The notes: a model not told the origin generated them from the letters alone. DNA of 64,000 nucleotides from Pyropia haitanensis (GCA_008729055.1 SDUX01000010.1:2247090-2311089), one strand, 5' to 3'; shown: positions 1 through 11,716, counted from the first letter of the stretch. Program-made: numbers and translations.

Positions 1-1
1 C

Positions 2-97
2 GCCGACGCAGAGCGGCTGGCAAAGTACGACGAGGAGGTGGCGACGATGGAGCAGCTGGCCGAGCGGATGCGGTCCATGATGGGTGGCACGGCATAG
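2..97 (+). CDS. C-terminal end of an unidentified protein (partial)
   Basis: The window opens inside an open frame that ends in TAG at 95-97. It encodes the last 31 residues of a protein: an acidic, heptad-like stretch with KYDEEV and MEQLAERMRSMM, then GGTA. The pattern suits a terminal amphipathic helix or coiled coil. The rest of the gene lies to the left, so no function can be given. The next 30 bases are G-rich spacer, which supports a true gene end here. Confidence 0.5.
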   Translation, partial: ADAERLAKYDEEVATMEQLAERMRSMMGGTA

Positions 98-1226
98 GGG
101 TAGGTGGGGGGGGAGGGGAAGGGGGAAGTGAGGCGCGGCGCCTCTCGGTATGCATGACGCGCGCTTGACCTGCATGGGTGGTGTGGCGGTAGACTCGTGC
201 ATTTTTTTTCCACGTACGTGTCAGTTCGTTCCCAACGCTCCCCAGATATCCTTTCTTTGTCAGGCGGGCTTCGCGACGATGTGACTCGCCTCACTGAGGA
301 CACGTCGGGGTCCCCTTCTCCCATCCAGGGCGGCTCGCGGCGGCATTGCCATCGCTACCCCCACCATCCACCGCCACCAAACGCATCAGCGGCGCGCCGG
401 GGGTGCACTCAGTCTTGCACCCATCACCCTTCCCCCGTCCTTCATCGAGGTGGCGGTGAAAGCACACACAACGTGGTGGGCTTCAGCGAACCAGGTAGGC
501 AAGGAAAAACGGGCGGGCAGCGAGAAGAACAGGAACAAAAAGAGCAGACGTCCGCCAGGACGCGTCGGGCTATGGTCCCCACTCTCATACAGTCGCCGCG
601 CTCGGTGCTGGCGCGTCCGGCCCCGTTGTCAGAATTTCTTCAACAGTTCTGTGAATGGTCGTCAGCGGGCGGTGTCGCCATTCAACGCCTGATGAGACAG
701 ATCCAAACAGATGATGTGTGACCGACGCGCCAGCCCAGCGCCGCAAGGTCCGCTGGACGCGGGCGGCACGCGAGCGGGCCCCGACGAAAGAGCCCCCCAG
801 ATCGCCTGACAGCGCTTGGCGCAACACCCCGCCGCCTCGGCCGTCGAGGTGGCGACAGCCGACCCCTCGTGGCGGTGGCGGGCCCCCGTCGCTGCTGGCC
901 CGCACATCGGGTGGCGTCAGCACCAGATCCCGGTGCTGCGGCCGCGCGCACCACCACGGGTGGAGCGCTGGGAGAAGGTCGGGCACGTGGGCAGAGGCTC
1001 CCTTCCAGCCATAGTCGCGCCGCCCCGCCTCACCCCCCCAGCCATGCCACGGGAAAGCCTACGCGCTGGCCTGCGCGCAGCGGCGCCCGTCCGGTCCTGT
1101 GCGCAGCGGGGGCGCGCGCTCCCCTCTGGCTGCCGCCGCTCCGCCTCCCACTTGCCAAAACGGGTGCCCTGGTGTGCCCTTTCCATCACCCACCGTCACC
1201 CCCCGTGGCTCTGCACTACTGGTTCT
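98..1226. other. Intergenic spacer
   Basis: About 1.1 kb with no convincing coding sequence. A T-rich patch near 200-210 lies just after the upstream gene, as seen after other genes here. The last 250 bases become C-rich on the + strand, with runs such as 1036-1042 and 1199-1205, which resembles the leader of the next gene. Open frames through it have an arginine/proline-rich shadow composition. Confidence 0.5.
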
Positions 1227-2531
1227 ATGGGGTTGGCGGCAATGGCCCCTCGGCTGGCGTTGCTGATGCTGGCGGCCACTGTGGCCGCGGCGGCGGCGGC
1301 GGGTGCGCCGTGCGCGGCGGCCGCGGCGGCGCGGGCGGCGCCGCTCCCCCCCCCGGCGTCGCTATCCCTGTCCGTGACGTCGCGAGCGCTCACCCCCCCC
1401 GACGTGCGGGGCACCTACATCGCCGTGTTTGCCAACGAACGCGCCGGCGCGCCATGCCCCCGGACGCTCTCCATCTCTGGCGGCACGCCCGTAAACAGCA
1501 CCAGCGAGCGGGTGGCACTGCAGTTTACCGCCAGCGACCTCGTGGCCGACGCGGCGCCCTGCGGTGCTGCCACGTTGGTGAAGGCGGTCGCGACGAGCGA
1601 CGTGCACCGGCGGAACGTCATGGACCGCCTGGGCATGCCCAACGGCAGCCGCGCCATCGCCGCGTCGGACCTCATCGAGGAGTACGTCCAGTGGGCGGAC
1701 GTGGTCGGGTTCAACTTGGGCAGCCTGGCGTGCGGGGCGGCGACGTCGCCCTTGGACGCGAACACGCTCGCGCTGTGGGGGGACAGCCCCCGGAACGTGA
1801 GCATCGGCGACCCGGCGGCGGGCGAGCAGGTGAAGGTGGTGCGCCTCGCGGCCGGCGGCCGGCACCTCCTGTTTATGGCCCGGACGGCGCCGCTGTGCAT
1901 CCTGTCGGCCAAGCCGCTGCCGGGCGCCGCCGCGGCACCCGGCCTGTCGCCGGGGATGACCGCCGCCGCCGCCGCGGGCGCCGTCGGCGTTGCCGCCATT
2001 GCGGCAGCGGTGGCGGTCTGGGGTGACCGGCAGCGGCGGCGGCGGCGGCGGCAGGGGGGGGAGGGGGACGCTGCGAAGGGCGAGCCCGCCATGGAGAGCG
2101 ACACATGGACGGGCGCGCCCCCGCCCCCCCCCTCCCCACTGGCTGGCCGGCCAGAGCTGTTCCCCACCCCCCCGCCGCCACCCGCGGCGTACCCCACGCC
2201 GTCCAGCTGGGACGATGACACCCGCCGCTCGTCGTCGGTGCCGACGTCGGCCGGCGGCGCCGGCGGCCGCCCGTCGTCGTCGTCGACGGCGTCGCCGCGG
2301 GACCGCTCGACGGGGAGTGGCGTGCAGCCGCCGTCGTCGCGGGGGAGCGGCTCGAGTGGTGGTGGCGGCGGCGGCAAAGGGAGGGGACGCACCACCCCCG
2401 CGTACAGCGACGTGAGCAGTGGGCAGGCGCCGGGGGACGAGGCGACCTCGGTGACGGCAGCGGCGGCGACGTCACCCGTGGTCGTGGACGATCTGTGGCC
2501 GACGTGGGACTCGAAGTTGAGCGACGAGTGA
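1227..2531 (+). CDS. Putative type I membrane protein with signal peptide and Ser/Pro-rich tail
   Basis: I do not recognise the family. From the ATG at 1227 (a second ATG at 1242 also fits) the protein has 434 residues. It starts with a signal-like hydrophobic stretch (LALLMLAATVAAAAAA). A lumenal or extracellular part of about 180 residues follows, with several cysteines and N-glycosylation sequons (NST, NGS, NVS). A single Ala/Val-rich membrane segment lies near residues 243-265, ending in WGDRQRRRRRR, a stop-transfer cluster. The tail to residue 434 is rich in Ser, Pro and Gly, consistent with a disordered cytoplasmic region. The frame stays open upstream to about 816, but that part looks like arginine-rich spacer and lacks a signal sequence, so I prefer 1227. 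The clear topology makes a real gene likely; function is unknown. Confidence 0.65.
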   Translation: MGLAAMAPRLALLMLAATVAAAAAAGAPCAAAAAARAAPLPPPASLSLSVTSRALTPPDVRGTYIAVFANERAGAPCPRTLSISGGTPVNSTSERVALQFTASDLVADAAPCGAATLVKAVATSDVHRRNVMDRLGMPNGSRAIAASDLIEEYVQWADVVGFNLGSLACGAATSPLDANTLALWGDSPRNVSIGDPAAGEQVKVVRLAAGGRHLLFMARTAPLCILSAKPLPGAAAAPGLSPGMTAAAAAGAVGVAAIAAAVAVWGDRQRRRRRRQGGEGDAAKGEPAMESDTWTGAPPPPPSPLAGRPELFPTPPPPPAAYPTPSSWDDDTRRSSSVPTSAGGAGGRPSSSSTASPRDRSTGSGVQPPSSRGSGSSGGGGGGKGRGRTTPAYSDVSSGQAPGDEATSVTAAAATSPVVVDDLWPTWDSKLSDE

Positions 2532-2948
2532 CGGTGGGGAGGCGGGGGTCGTGGGGGTCGTCGGTGCTGCGGCGGGATGAACGACAGTTGGGCGGTCGGC
2601 AAGGATGTGCCTGCTAAGTCGTGGCTGCCTCGAAGTCCAAGCAGTCACTGCGCGAACTCGGCGTCCTAAAGCACTCAATTCGCACAAAACCCTGGCACTG
2701 AGCTCAAACAAAACCCTGGCTGTGTGATTTCTTCGGTCGCCTATAGTTGATCAGTCAGTAATTAGTCAAGATGCTGCTCGCTGACACAAGCGTCGCACCC
2801 AAACTCTGCACCTTGTTCACGCCAGGACGTGTCTCTATCGCTGACGGGTCGCTGGTGGCGGACTGCCACCCCCTCTCCCGGCCGCCCGGGAGCACCTTGT
2901 TCCATCGCCTGGACACTGCCGCCCCCCCGCCATCTCTGAGCTCCCACC
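2532..2948. other. Intergenic spacer and COG4 leader
   Basis: Short spacer between two same-strand genes. It includes an unusually AT-rich segment at about 2735-2772 (TATAGTTGATCAGTCAGTAATTAG) that could hold core promoter elements. A C8 run and a pyrimidine-rich leader lie directly before the COG4 start. No coding signal was seen. Confidence 0.45.
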
Positions 2949-3547
2949 ATGAGCGCCACAATGGCCGCACCCCCCACCCCCACAGCCGCCACCCACACCT
3001 CCTCCACCTGGGACGATGTCGCCGTCGAGGACCTCGACACGGACGCGGCGGTCGCGTCGGCGCTCGCCGCGACGCGGGCCTCGGCCGCCACCGCCACCGC
3101 CGCCACCGCCTCCCTCCTCGACCGCATCGCCGCCTCCCGCCCCGGCCACGCCGACGCCCTCACCTCTGCCGCCGCGCTCGCGGCCACCGCGTCGCGCGCG
3201 GCGGCCACGATTGGCGCCACGCTCGCCGCGGCGCACCGCCCCGTCGCGCCCGTCGCGGAGCGGGTGCGCGCGCTCCACGCCCGCTCCGTGCGGGCGACCG
3301 CCGCGCTCGCGCGCGTCGAGGACGTCCTCGCGCTCCGCTCGTGCGCCGAGGGCGCGCGGGCCGCGTGCGGCCGCGCCGACTGGGCCGCCGTCGGCGGGTT
3401 TGTCGCGTCGTACCGGCGGCTGGGGGGGGGGGTGCGGGGGGATGCGAGCTCCGCGGCTGCCGTTGGGGGGCTGTCGAGTGCCAGCCGCCAGATGGTGGTG
3501 GCGGTGCGCCGCCGGCTGGTGGGCCTCCTCGCCGCCGACGCGGGCGC

Positions 3548-3581
<34 letters not shown>

Positions 3582-4337
3582 GCCGAGCCCGACGACGCGC
3601 GCCTCGAGGACGCCGAGTACGTGGCGGGTGTGGACGACGCCGCCGTCGCGGCCGCGTCGGTGGTGCGCCGCGCGGGCGGTGGCGGCGGCGGGGTGGATAC
3701 CGGCGGCGAGCGGCTGGCCGAGGTGCTCGCCGCCGCGGCGCTGCTGGTACCCCTCGGGCGGGTGCGCGAGGCGGTGGCCGTCGTCGCCGCCTACGCCGTC
3801 GCCGCCGTGGACGCTGGCGTCGCCGCCGACGTGCGGGGCTTGCTCGCCGCGGCAGCGGCGGCGCCGGCAGGGGCCCCCCCGGAGGAGGAGGTCCACATTG
3901 TCGCGCTGACGCGGCTGTACGAGGCCGTCGCGGGGGTGGCGCACGAGGCAGCGGGGGCGGGGGTGACGGCCGCCCTCGGCGGCGGGGGCATGGTCGGTCT
4001 CGCGACGCGGCTGCAGGCCGCCGCCGACGCGGGCGTTGAGGCGATCCTCTCCCGCTGGGCCGAGGCGCGGCGGCTGCCAGACGTGGAGCGGGCGGTCGCC
4101 GCTGAGTCGGCCGACGCGCGCGACCTGGACGGTCTCCTCGACGAGCTGGGCGTCCTCGCGGGGCGGGCCGCCGCTTATGGCGCGTTCTTGGTGGCCCGCT
4201 GTGTCGAGGCGGTCGATGCGCACGCGGCCGAGGCGGGAGGGGAGGGCGGCGACGGCGGCGGCGGCGGCGCGCCACGGGAGGCGGGGGGTGGGAAGGAGGC
4301 CTCCGCCGCTGCAAACGGCGGCAGCGGTGGGGGTGGG

Positions 4338-4368
<31 letters not shown>

Positions 4369-6077
4369 TGCCGCCGTCGTACGTGACCCAACCCGGGTCG
4401 GCCGCCGCGGCGGCGGCGGCGGCGGCTGTCGCGACGCCGCCGCCGCCCGTGTCGGCCACCACCCCCGACAAGGACGGGTGCGTGGTGGACGCCGACGGCC
4501 GGCTGCGGGCAGTGACGCCCCCCGCCGGCGGGGCCTTCCCCGCCGTCCTTGCCGCGTCGGTGCTGTCGCGCTGGTCGGCGGACCTAACGAGCAAGTACAT
4601 CACCATCGAGGCGTACTGCATGCGGGCCAACGCGGCGGTGGCGCTGCGGATGGACAGCGCAGACCCGCTGCCCGCTGACGCGGGCGTCGGCGCCGCGCAG
4701 GTGTCCACCGCCGTCGATGATGTGTTCTTTGTGCTCCAAAAGTGCGTCCGCCGGGCCGCCACGTACGGCGACACCACCGACGCGCTGGCAGCCATCATGA
4801 CGCACGCGCACCTCATCCTCGCGGCCGACGTGGCGCCGTTCCTCGCCGCCCGCGCGGCGGCGGCGCCGCTGCCGAGGGGGGTCGCGCCGACGCCGCCGTC
4901 GTCGCCGGCGCCCGCGCCGGCGCTGTCGTCGTCCGCGTCGTCGATCCCGTTGTCCTACCTGGGGGAGCTCGCCCGCCTCGGTGACGACGTCAGCGGCAGC
5001 CTCTTTACGTCCGCGTCGGCCACGGGCGCAGGCGTCGGCCGGGGAGGTAGCGGCCGCGGTGGCGGTGGCAGTGGTGGTGGCGGTGGTGGTGGCGGCGGTG
5101 GCGGCGGCGGCGGTGGCGGCGGTGGTACTGCCGCGGGCGGCGGCGGCGCGGCCACCCCCACGAGTCCGCCGTACGACCTGCTGACGGCGCTCAACAACCT
5201 GCGCGTCGCGGCGGCCTACACTCACCGCCTCCGCGCGGACGCAGAGGCGGCCGCCGCCGCGACCGCCGCCGCGCACGGCACGTCTGGCGACCGGGCGCTG
5301 TCGGCGGGCGGCGGCCTCGGCGACGCGGCCCGCTGCCTCGCCGACGACGCGGACGCGGGGGTGGCGGCGCTGGTCGCCGCGCTCGTCGCGCCCGTCACGC
5401 GGCGCGTCGACGACCTGCTTGCCGCGGCGGTGTACACACTACCCGACGCGGCACTCGATGACGATGGCGACGCCGCGGGCGTCGCGGCGCCGCTGTCGGC
5501 GGTGCTGGGGCGGCTGCTGGGGCCGGCGCTCGAGGCGGGGCTCGTCGATGACAACTGGGACGCGCTCGTGCGGGGGCTCGCCGAGTGGACCGCCGCCCGC
5601 CTCGAGGCGCTCGTCTTTGGCGGCGGCCCGGCACGCGGCGCGGGTGGCGGCGGTAGTGGCGGTGGCGGCGGCGGTGGCGGCGGCGGTGGCGGCGGCGGTG
5701 GCGGCGGCGGCGGCGGCGGCGGGGGTGGCGGCTGGCTCAACGCGGTCGGCGCGGTGGTGCTGGAGCGGGACGTGCGCAAGGTCGCGGCGCTCTTTGGCGC
5801 CCGCGCCCGCCGTGGCGGCGTGCGCGACGTCTTTGCGCGGCTGGGCCAGGCGGCGGGGGTGGCCAACGCGGAGACGCTCGCCGAGGCGGCCGCGGCGGTG
5901 GCCGAGGCGGGCGGCGGCAGCGGCGGCGGCGGCGGCGACGGGGGGGGGGGAGGGGCGGGGGGGGGGGCGGGGGGGGGGGGGGGGGGGCTCTGGCGCCTCT
6001 CCCCGGCCGAGGTGCGCCGCGTGCTGGGCGGGCGCGTCGAGTTTGGGGCTGCCGAGGTGCGCGGGCTGGAGCTGTAA
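2949..6077 (+). CDS. COG4: Conserved oligomeric Golgi complex subunit 4 (COG4)
   Basis: A 1042-residue protein encoded without introns. COG4 belongs to the eight-subunit COG tether, which captures retrograde vesicles at the Golgi and binds SNAREs. The central block VDDVFFVLQKCVRRA (about residue 588 onward) matches the COG4 VDDVFYIVKKC region. The C-terminus WRLSPAEVRRVLGGRVEFGAAEVRGLEL matches the family's closing segment (WRLTPAEVRQVL...). The preceding VLERDVRKVAALF...VRDVFARLGQ also fits. The start ATG has a good context (CCACCATGA). The protein is longer than the usual 750-800 residues because of Gly-rich insertions near residues 460-474, 703-728, 898-928 and 998-1014. The last of these contains long G runs yet still leads in frame into the conserved end, so this copy is intact as given. 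Confidence 0.9.
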
Positions 6078-7270
6078 AACGGGACGGCGCGGCCGCGTCG
6101 GCGGCGCCGCGTCCCCATCCGACCCGGCCGGGGTGCCGCCCCCCCCCCGCCCGCCTCTCTCCCCCGCCCACGCTCAGCCGCCGTCGCTCCTCCCATCTCC
6201 CCCGTCACCGCCACCACCGCCGCCGCCGTGTCGCCCGCTACGCCATTGTCGGCCACCCTCCCCTGGGCACCTCGGCCGGCGGCGGCCGCGGGCACCCCAC
6301 CCCGTTCCGGCGGCGCGACGCCCGCGCGTTGGGGGGCGGCGGCGGCGTGTGCCGCGGGCCGCTCACCGACGCTGCGCTGGTGGCCGCGGCGATGGCAACG
6401 GCGTCGGGGGGGTCGGCGGCGGCGGCGCGGCGCCGACGAGGCGGACGCGGTGGCGCGTGCCGATGGCACGACGCGCGCGCGCGCGCACGCGGGACGGCCT
6501 TTTTTTTTTTTTTTTTTTTTTTTTTCAACCTTTTTTTCCGCAGTCCCCGCGGCGACGGTGTGTCGCCGCGCGCCGCTGCGTGCCACCCCCCCCTGCTCCT
6601 ACGGCGTTTGTGTCCCGATTGGCCACGCCGCCTGGGCGGATGGCCGCGGCGCCGCACCCGCCTGGCCCGCCCCCTTCCCCGACCGGCGCTCGTGGGTGCC
6701 GCTCGCGCACCGCCTCTGGGGGACCCGTTGCCAGCCGGCAGACCCCCCACGCGCACGCCCCGCGCGGCGGGGCGGCGGCGTCCCAGCTCCCCGCCCCGCC
6801 GCCGTCAATGCCGCGCAGCGCATGCCAGCCGCGGTGCCCTCGATGGGCGGTTGTGGGCGCCGCTGCCGGTACGGCGGCTGGCGTGACCGACCGCCCCGCG
6901 GTGGAGCTGCTGCACCCGGCTGGGCGCCGCTGGCCAATGGCCCCCCCCCGGCCGCGGTGGGCCCCCCCCCCCCCCCCCGCAACAGCTGTAGCGAGCGCGG
7001 CCGCGGCGGCGGCCGCATCGGGCCCCACCGCGTCGCGGGCGGTTGCCCGCGCGGCGGCGGCGGCGGCTCCATAGACGGCACCGCCCGGCCGCGCCACGGC
7101 CATGCCCCGGTCGGCCCCGCACGCCCGCCGCCACCCCCACCGCCCGTCCGCGGCCGGCGACACCCCGCGGCCGCCGCGCGGCGGGTTCCCCCTGCGCCGC
7201 CGGCCGTGGCGGCCGGCCGCCCCCCCCCCCCCCCACCACCCCCCGCCGCCCGCACCACCGTCCGGGTGCC
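6078..7270. other. Intergenic spacer between COG4 and P450
   Basis: No coding signal. It contains an isolated T26 tract at 6500-6525, followed by CAACC and seven more T. From about 6950 the + strand carries C runs (for example 6961-6978 and 7220-7234) leading to the P450 start. Several open frames cross it in all phases, but all are Pro/Arg/Ala-rich and none shows a domain. Confidence 0.5.
6500..6525 (+). repeat. T26 homopolymer
   Basis: Twenty-six T in a row, in DNA otherwise almost free of A/T runs, about 420 bases after the COG4 stop. It could be part of a U-rich 3' flank, as after several genes here, or the A tail of an old retroposed sequence on the opposite strand. No target-site duplication was recognised. 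Confidence 0.7.
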
Positions 7271-9160
7271 ATGGCCCGCCCGCCGCTCCCGCCGTTGCCC
7301 GTCGCGGCGGCCGCCGTTGCCGTTGCGGCGGCGGCGGCGGCGGCGGCGACGCCCGCCCTTATCGGCGGCGGCTGGCGCGCCGCGGTCGCCGCCGCCGCCG
7401 CCGCCGCGGCCTTGACCGCCGCGGCGTGGCCGCGGTTCGCCACCGACACGCTGCGCCTGCACGGCACGTGCTTCCCCTCCCCACGGGGCGCGGGGGACTG
7501 GCCGCTGGTGGGGCGGCTGTCCCAGCTCGCCGCCGCCGCCCGTGACCGCCGCCTCTGCTACGTCTTTGCCGACTGGCGTGCCGCGGCGGGGGCGGCCAAC
7601 TGGCAGGTGTGGGCGGGCGCGTCGCGGCTCGTCTTTGTCACCCACCCGGCCGACGTGCGGCACGTCTTTGCGCGCGCGCAGCCGCCGCGGGACCGCGTCG
7701 CGCTGCGCACGTTTGGGCTCCCCATCCACCGGGACGTGTTCCTGCTCTCGTCGGGGGACGTCCACGCGCGGACGCGGCGGCTGCTGGTGCCGCCGCTCAG
7801 CGCGGACGCGGCGCTGGCCACCGCCGTGCGGGTGGTGGTGGCCGAGGCTGGCACGCGCCGTGGCGGCCTGGCGGCCACGCTGGCCACCGCCGCCGCCACC
7901 GCCGCCGCGTCGGCCGACGCGGCGGCACGCGGCGCGGCGGGCCCACCGGCAGGGGCGGCGGTGCGGCTGGGCCCGCTCTTTGAGCGCCTGACGCTGACGG
8001 TCATCCACCAGGTGATGGTGTCGCAGCCGGCGCCGGCCGACGAGATCCTCGCCGCGCTCCACGCGGCCTACCCGGCGGCGCGGGCGGTCGGGCGGGTGCC
8101 GGCGCCGTGGCTGTTTGCGCCCCGCGCGGTTGCGCGGCTCCGCGCCCTCGGCGACCGCTTCCGCGGCATGTACGCGCGCCTCGAGGCGGCCCGGCGGGCG
8201 GCCTACGCGGACGGCTCGTGGGAGCCGGTGCCGCCAAAGGACCTGCTCGACGTGTGGCTGGCGGACGTGGACGAGCCAAAGGGGGCGTACCGGGGGGACC
8301 GCCGCCGCCTGGCGGCCGACTTTATGCTGCTCTCCATCGTTGGCTATGACACTACGGTACGTGATGAGGGGGGGGCCGCTGCTCGCTCTTTTCGTTTGTT
8401 TTTCCGGCTGTCATCAACGCGGACCCATCGCCCTTGCGGCACTGAGTTTGGGCCCCTCACTCACCACGTTGTACCTCGACTCGTGTTGTGACTGAGCACT
8501 TTGCCGAGCGACGCGCCTCCTCGTCTGCTACGCCGTGCTCCCGTTTCGCGTTTGCGGTCTCCCCCCCTCCAGGCGCACTCCCTCGAATGGGGTATCCTCA
8601 CCCTCTGCCGCCACCCCGAGGCCCAAGACCGCATCGTGAAGGAAGCGGCGGACGTTCTCGGCTGCCCACCCGCCACGCCCGTGGCGGAGCTGCCGCTGAC
8701 GCCCGCCAGCCTCGGCCGCATGACGTACCTCCAGGCGGTGTGGAAGGAGGTGCTGCGGCTGCACCCCGTAACCGCGGCGGGCCCCAACCGGCGCACCGCC
8801 GCGCCGCTGACGCTCCCATCGGACGGCAGCGTCATCCCCGCGGGGACGGCGATCAAGCTCTCCCAGTACGTTGCGCTGCGGGACGAGGCGGCCTTCCCCG
8901 ACGCGGCCGCCTTCCGCCCCGACCGGTGGCTGCCCGACGGGCCGGCCGGCGCGGCGGGCGTGCGCGCCGCGCAGGCGGCGTACTTCCCGTTTGGCCTGGG
9001 GCCGCTCATGTGCCCGGGCCGGCGGCTGTCGCAGGCCGAGTGGACGGCCACCATCGTGTGCGTGGTGTGGGCGTACCGGCTGCGGCTGGCGGCGGGCGCG
9101 GAGCCGGTGGGGGGGACGACCGCGGCACGCTCCGGCCGGCGCCGTTTGAGGTGTGCGTGA
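7271..9160 (+). CDS. Cytochrome P450 (two exons, 3' frameshift in a G tract)
   Basis: Exons 7271-8356 and 8573-9160, joined across a 216-base intron (donor GTACGT, acceptor CCTCCAG) in phase 0. An N-terminal hydrophobic Ala-rich stretch suggests a membrane anchor or plastid signal. The I-helix motif VGYDTT closes exon 1, followed by the ExxR motif at residues 421-424 (EVLR), FRPDRW at about 476-481, and a heme loop FGLGPLMCPG with the proximal Cys at 509. The usual Arg two residues before that Cys is Leu. The family is a heme monooxygenase; the substrate and CYP number cannot be given. As written the protein ends after 557 residues in an atypical tail. One extra base in the G7 run 9109-9115 would give a standard P450 ending (LRPAPFEVCVT) with a stop at 9201, so a base is probably missing there. 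Confidence 0.88.
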
Positions 9161-9201
9161 CCCGCCGGGAGGGGGCGCCGCCGCTGCCCGCGTCGGCGTG
9201 A

Positions 9202-10486
9202 GGGGCGCCCCCGCGCTGCGGTTGTTTTGTTGTTGTTGTTGTTGTTTTTTTTTCGCGCCGCGTGGCGGCGCGGGGAGGGTCCATTGCGTCGGAGCGTGCC
9301 GGTCTGGCTGTTCCGTGTCTGGTACGTCACTGGGAGTCACGCCGCACCGCCTTGATCAAGGGACGGGGGAGCCCTCTTTTTGGGCGCCCCAGGGCGACGG
9401 GGGGACGCGGCGGCAGTAGCGGCCTAGGCCATGTGGCAGAGAGAGCCGGGGGGGGCAGGGGGCAGATAGCAACAGGGGCGGCTTCCCTCTTTCGCCACGC
9501 CCGCAGCGGCATCCCCCACGCCAGTCACGGCCACGATGGTCGGCGGGCGACCCCGGGGGGGGGGCAGCCCCGCCGCGACGCGCCCCCCGCGGGCACTGGG
9601 CTGGCGGCTCCCCCCCCCCCCCCGCCGCCGCCGACGCGCCGGTAGGACACCGCCGCCGTCCCCGCGCGCGCGCCCCCCACGGCGGGTGTGCCCCTGTGGA
9701 AAGTCACGGCTGGGCGCACGGGGGGGGGGGGGGGGCCGCCCGCGCCGCCGCCGCCGCCGCCACGGACAGAGCCGGCGTGCCGGCCGCGGGCGGCGCGGGC
9801 CGCCGGCGGCCGCGGCCCGCCGCGGACCGCGGCGGACGCGACCGCCACGGGATTCGGTCGCGAGAACCGGCCGCGCGCCGCGCGGGCGGCGAGCCGGTCC
9901 GCCGCGCCGCGGAGAAAAACGGCAGGCGGCGGGCGGTTCGCTCCCGACGGGGGTGCGCCGACGCGTTGGCCCCCCGCTCCTCCCCTTCCCTGCCTGCTGC
10001 CCTCTTCTTGGCTGCCGACGACCAACGCCCTGCGTGGGTGGGGGCCTCCTCCCAGCTGGGGTGGTCCCGTCGGCGGGCACGGGCGCCAACGATGCCGTCT
10101 CCCCGCACGCGTGGACGCCACCACCACCCGCACGCGCGTGCCGGTCTCGGCGGCTGGGCAGCCTGCGGAGCGGCGGTGCCGCGCCAGGAATCGCTCCCTG
10201 GCTGCCCTGCCCGTCTCGCATCTCTTGCGCTTGCTGTCCTTGTCCCCGCCCGCCCGCTCCGGCTCTCTCTCTGGTTGAAAACGTCCTCTTTTTTTTCTTT
10301 TTTTTCTGTCATTGCGTTTGTTAGAGACACCGCCCCACTCCCAGCACCAGGGGGCGATGTGCCCGTCCGCCGCGCCACCCCCCCCCCAACTTCTCCCCAC
10401 TCCACCCCACTCATCTGTCAAACGGCACGCGACCCCCCAGGCCACCCCCCCCACCCCCCCCCCCCCCCTCCCCCGCCCCACCATCT
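9202..10486. other. Intergenic spacer between convergent genes
   Basis: It lies between the P450 end (+) and the BTB-MATH end (-). A GTT repeat and T9 at about 9221-9250 follow the P450, a U-rich 3' flank. A second T-rich patch is at 10281-10307. Between them is GC-rich DNA with C runs and shadow open frames only. Confidence 0.5.
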
Positions 10487-10741
10487 CTACCCAAAGTACA
10501 CATTCGCGCCCACCACCACACTATCCGTCGCCTCGTCCCAAAACCCCTCCGCCGCCGACCGCAGCCGCCCGAGCGCGAGCGCCCGGTGGAAGCCCCAGTG
10601 GTCCGACGCGGGCGTAAAGGTGTGGCGGCTCGAGTAGACGACCGACGCGGCCACGTCCCGCCGGTTGAGCACCCAAATGTCAAAGGACGCGTCGAGCGAG
10701 AGCGGCGGTGGGGGGGGGGGGGGGCGGCGACCCCACCGTCC

Positions 10742-10792
<51 letters not shown>

Positions 10793-10864
10793 TCTGCAGC
10801 CGCGGCGGCGGCACCGCCAGCAGCCGCCGCCGCGGGCGCACCCCCCGCCGGCGGCACACCCGCC

Positions 10865-10898
<34 letters not shown>

Positions 10899-10959
10899 GC
10901 ACCCCCCCCCCGGTGCGGCCGCTGGCGGCGCCCCCCCCCCCCCCGCCGCCGCGGCCGCC

Positions 10960-11004
<45 letters not shown>

Positions 11005-11682
11005 GCGGGGTGCCCCCCCACGCTCACCTCTGCCGCGCGCGCCTGCAGGTAGATGCTAAAGTACGCGTCGCGGGCCTTGCCGTACCCATTCGGGTACGCC
11101 TTGAGCCGCCACAGGCGGTTGCCGCCCGGCGTGGGGTCGGCCGCCCACGGGCTCCGCACCACCTCCTCGTCATCCGCGGCGGCGGCGAGCGCCGCCCCCG
11201 ACGCCCCCCGCAGCACGTACGAAAACGAGTAGACGGGCGCCCGCCGCGGGTGGGGCTTGAGGTGCGCGTGGAGGGAGAGCAGCGCGCCGACCGGCGGCGG
11301 CGGCGCCGCGTGCGCGACGAGCGCGGTGAGGAGCGCGCGGCAAAACGCGGGCACCGCCGCCGCGGCGGGGGAGGCGGCGAGCGAGAGGAGGTCCGTGTGG
11401 GAGAGCGCCCCGAGGCGGAGGTGGGTGAGGAGGGCGGGCAGGGTGAGCGCGGAGGGGGGGGGGGGGGGGGTCGCGGGCGACGGCGGGTGGGGGGGGCGGG
11501 GGGGGGGGTGCCCCCACCCGCCCGTGCCCGCACCGACGCGGAGGGGGGGGGGGGGGGCGGCGGCGCCGGCGGCGCCGCCACCCCCACGCCCACCCCCATC
11601 GCCCGTCGCCATGGGCGTATCCCCATCGGCCGCCGCCGCCGCCGCCACCGCCGCCGGCAGCGGCCGCCGCGGGCCGGCGGTG

Positions 11683-11716
<34 letters not shown>

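Noticed and set aside
197..721. 174-codon open frame (+)
   Set aside because: No domain, mixed low-complexity content, no C-tract leader and no U-rich 3' flank; treated as spacer.
816..1226. Upstream extension of the type I membrane protein
   Set aside because: Arg/Pro-rich shadow without conserved features; it would place the signal peptide in the middle of the protein.
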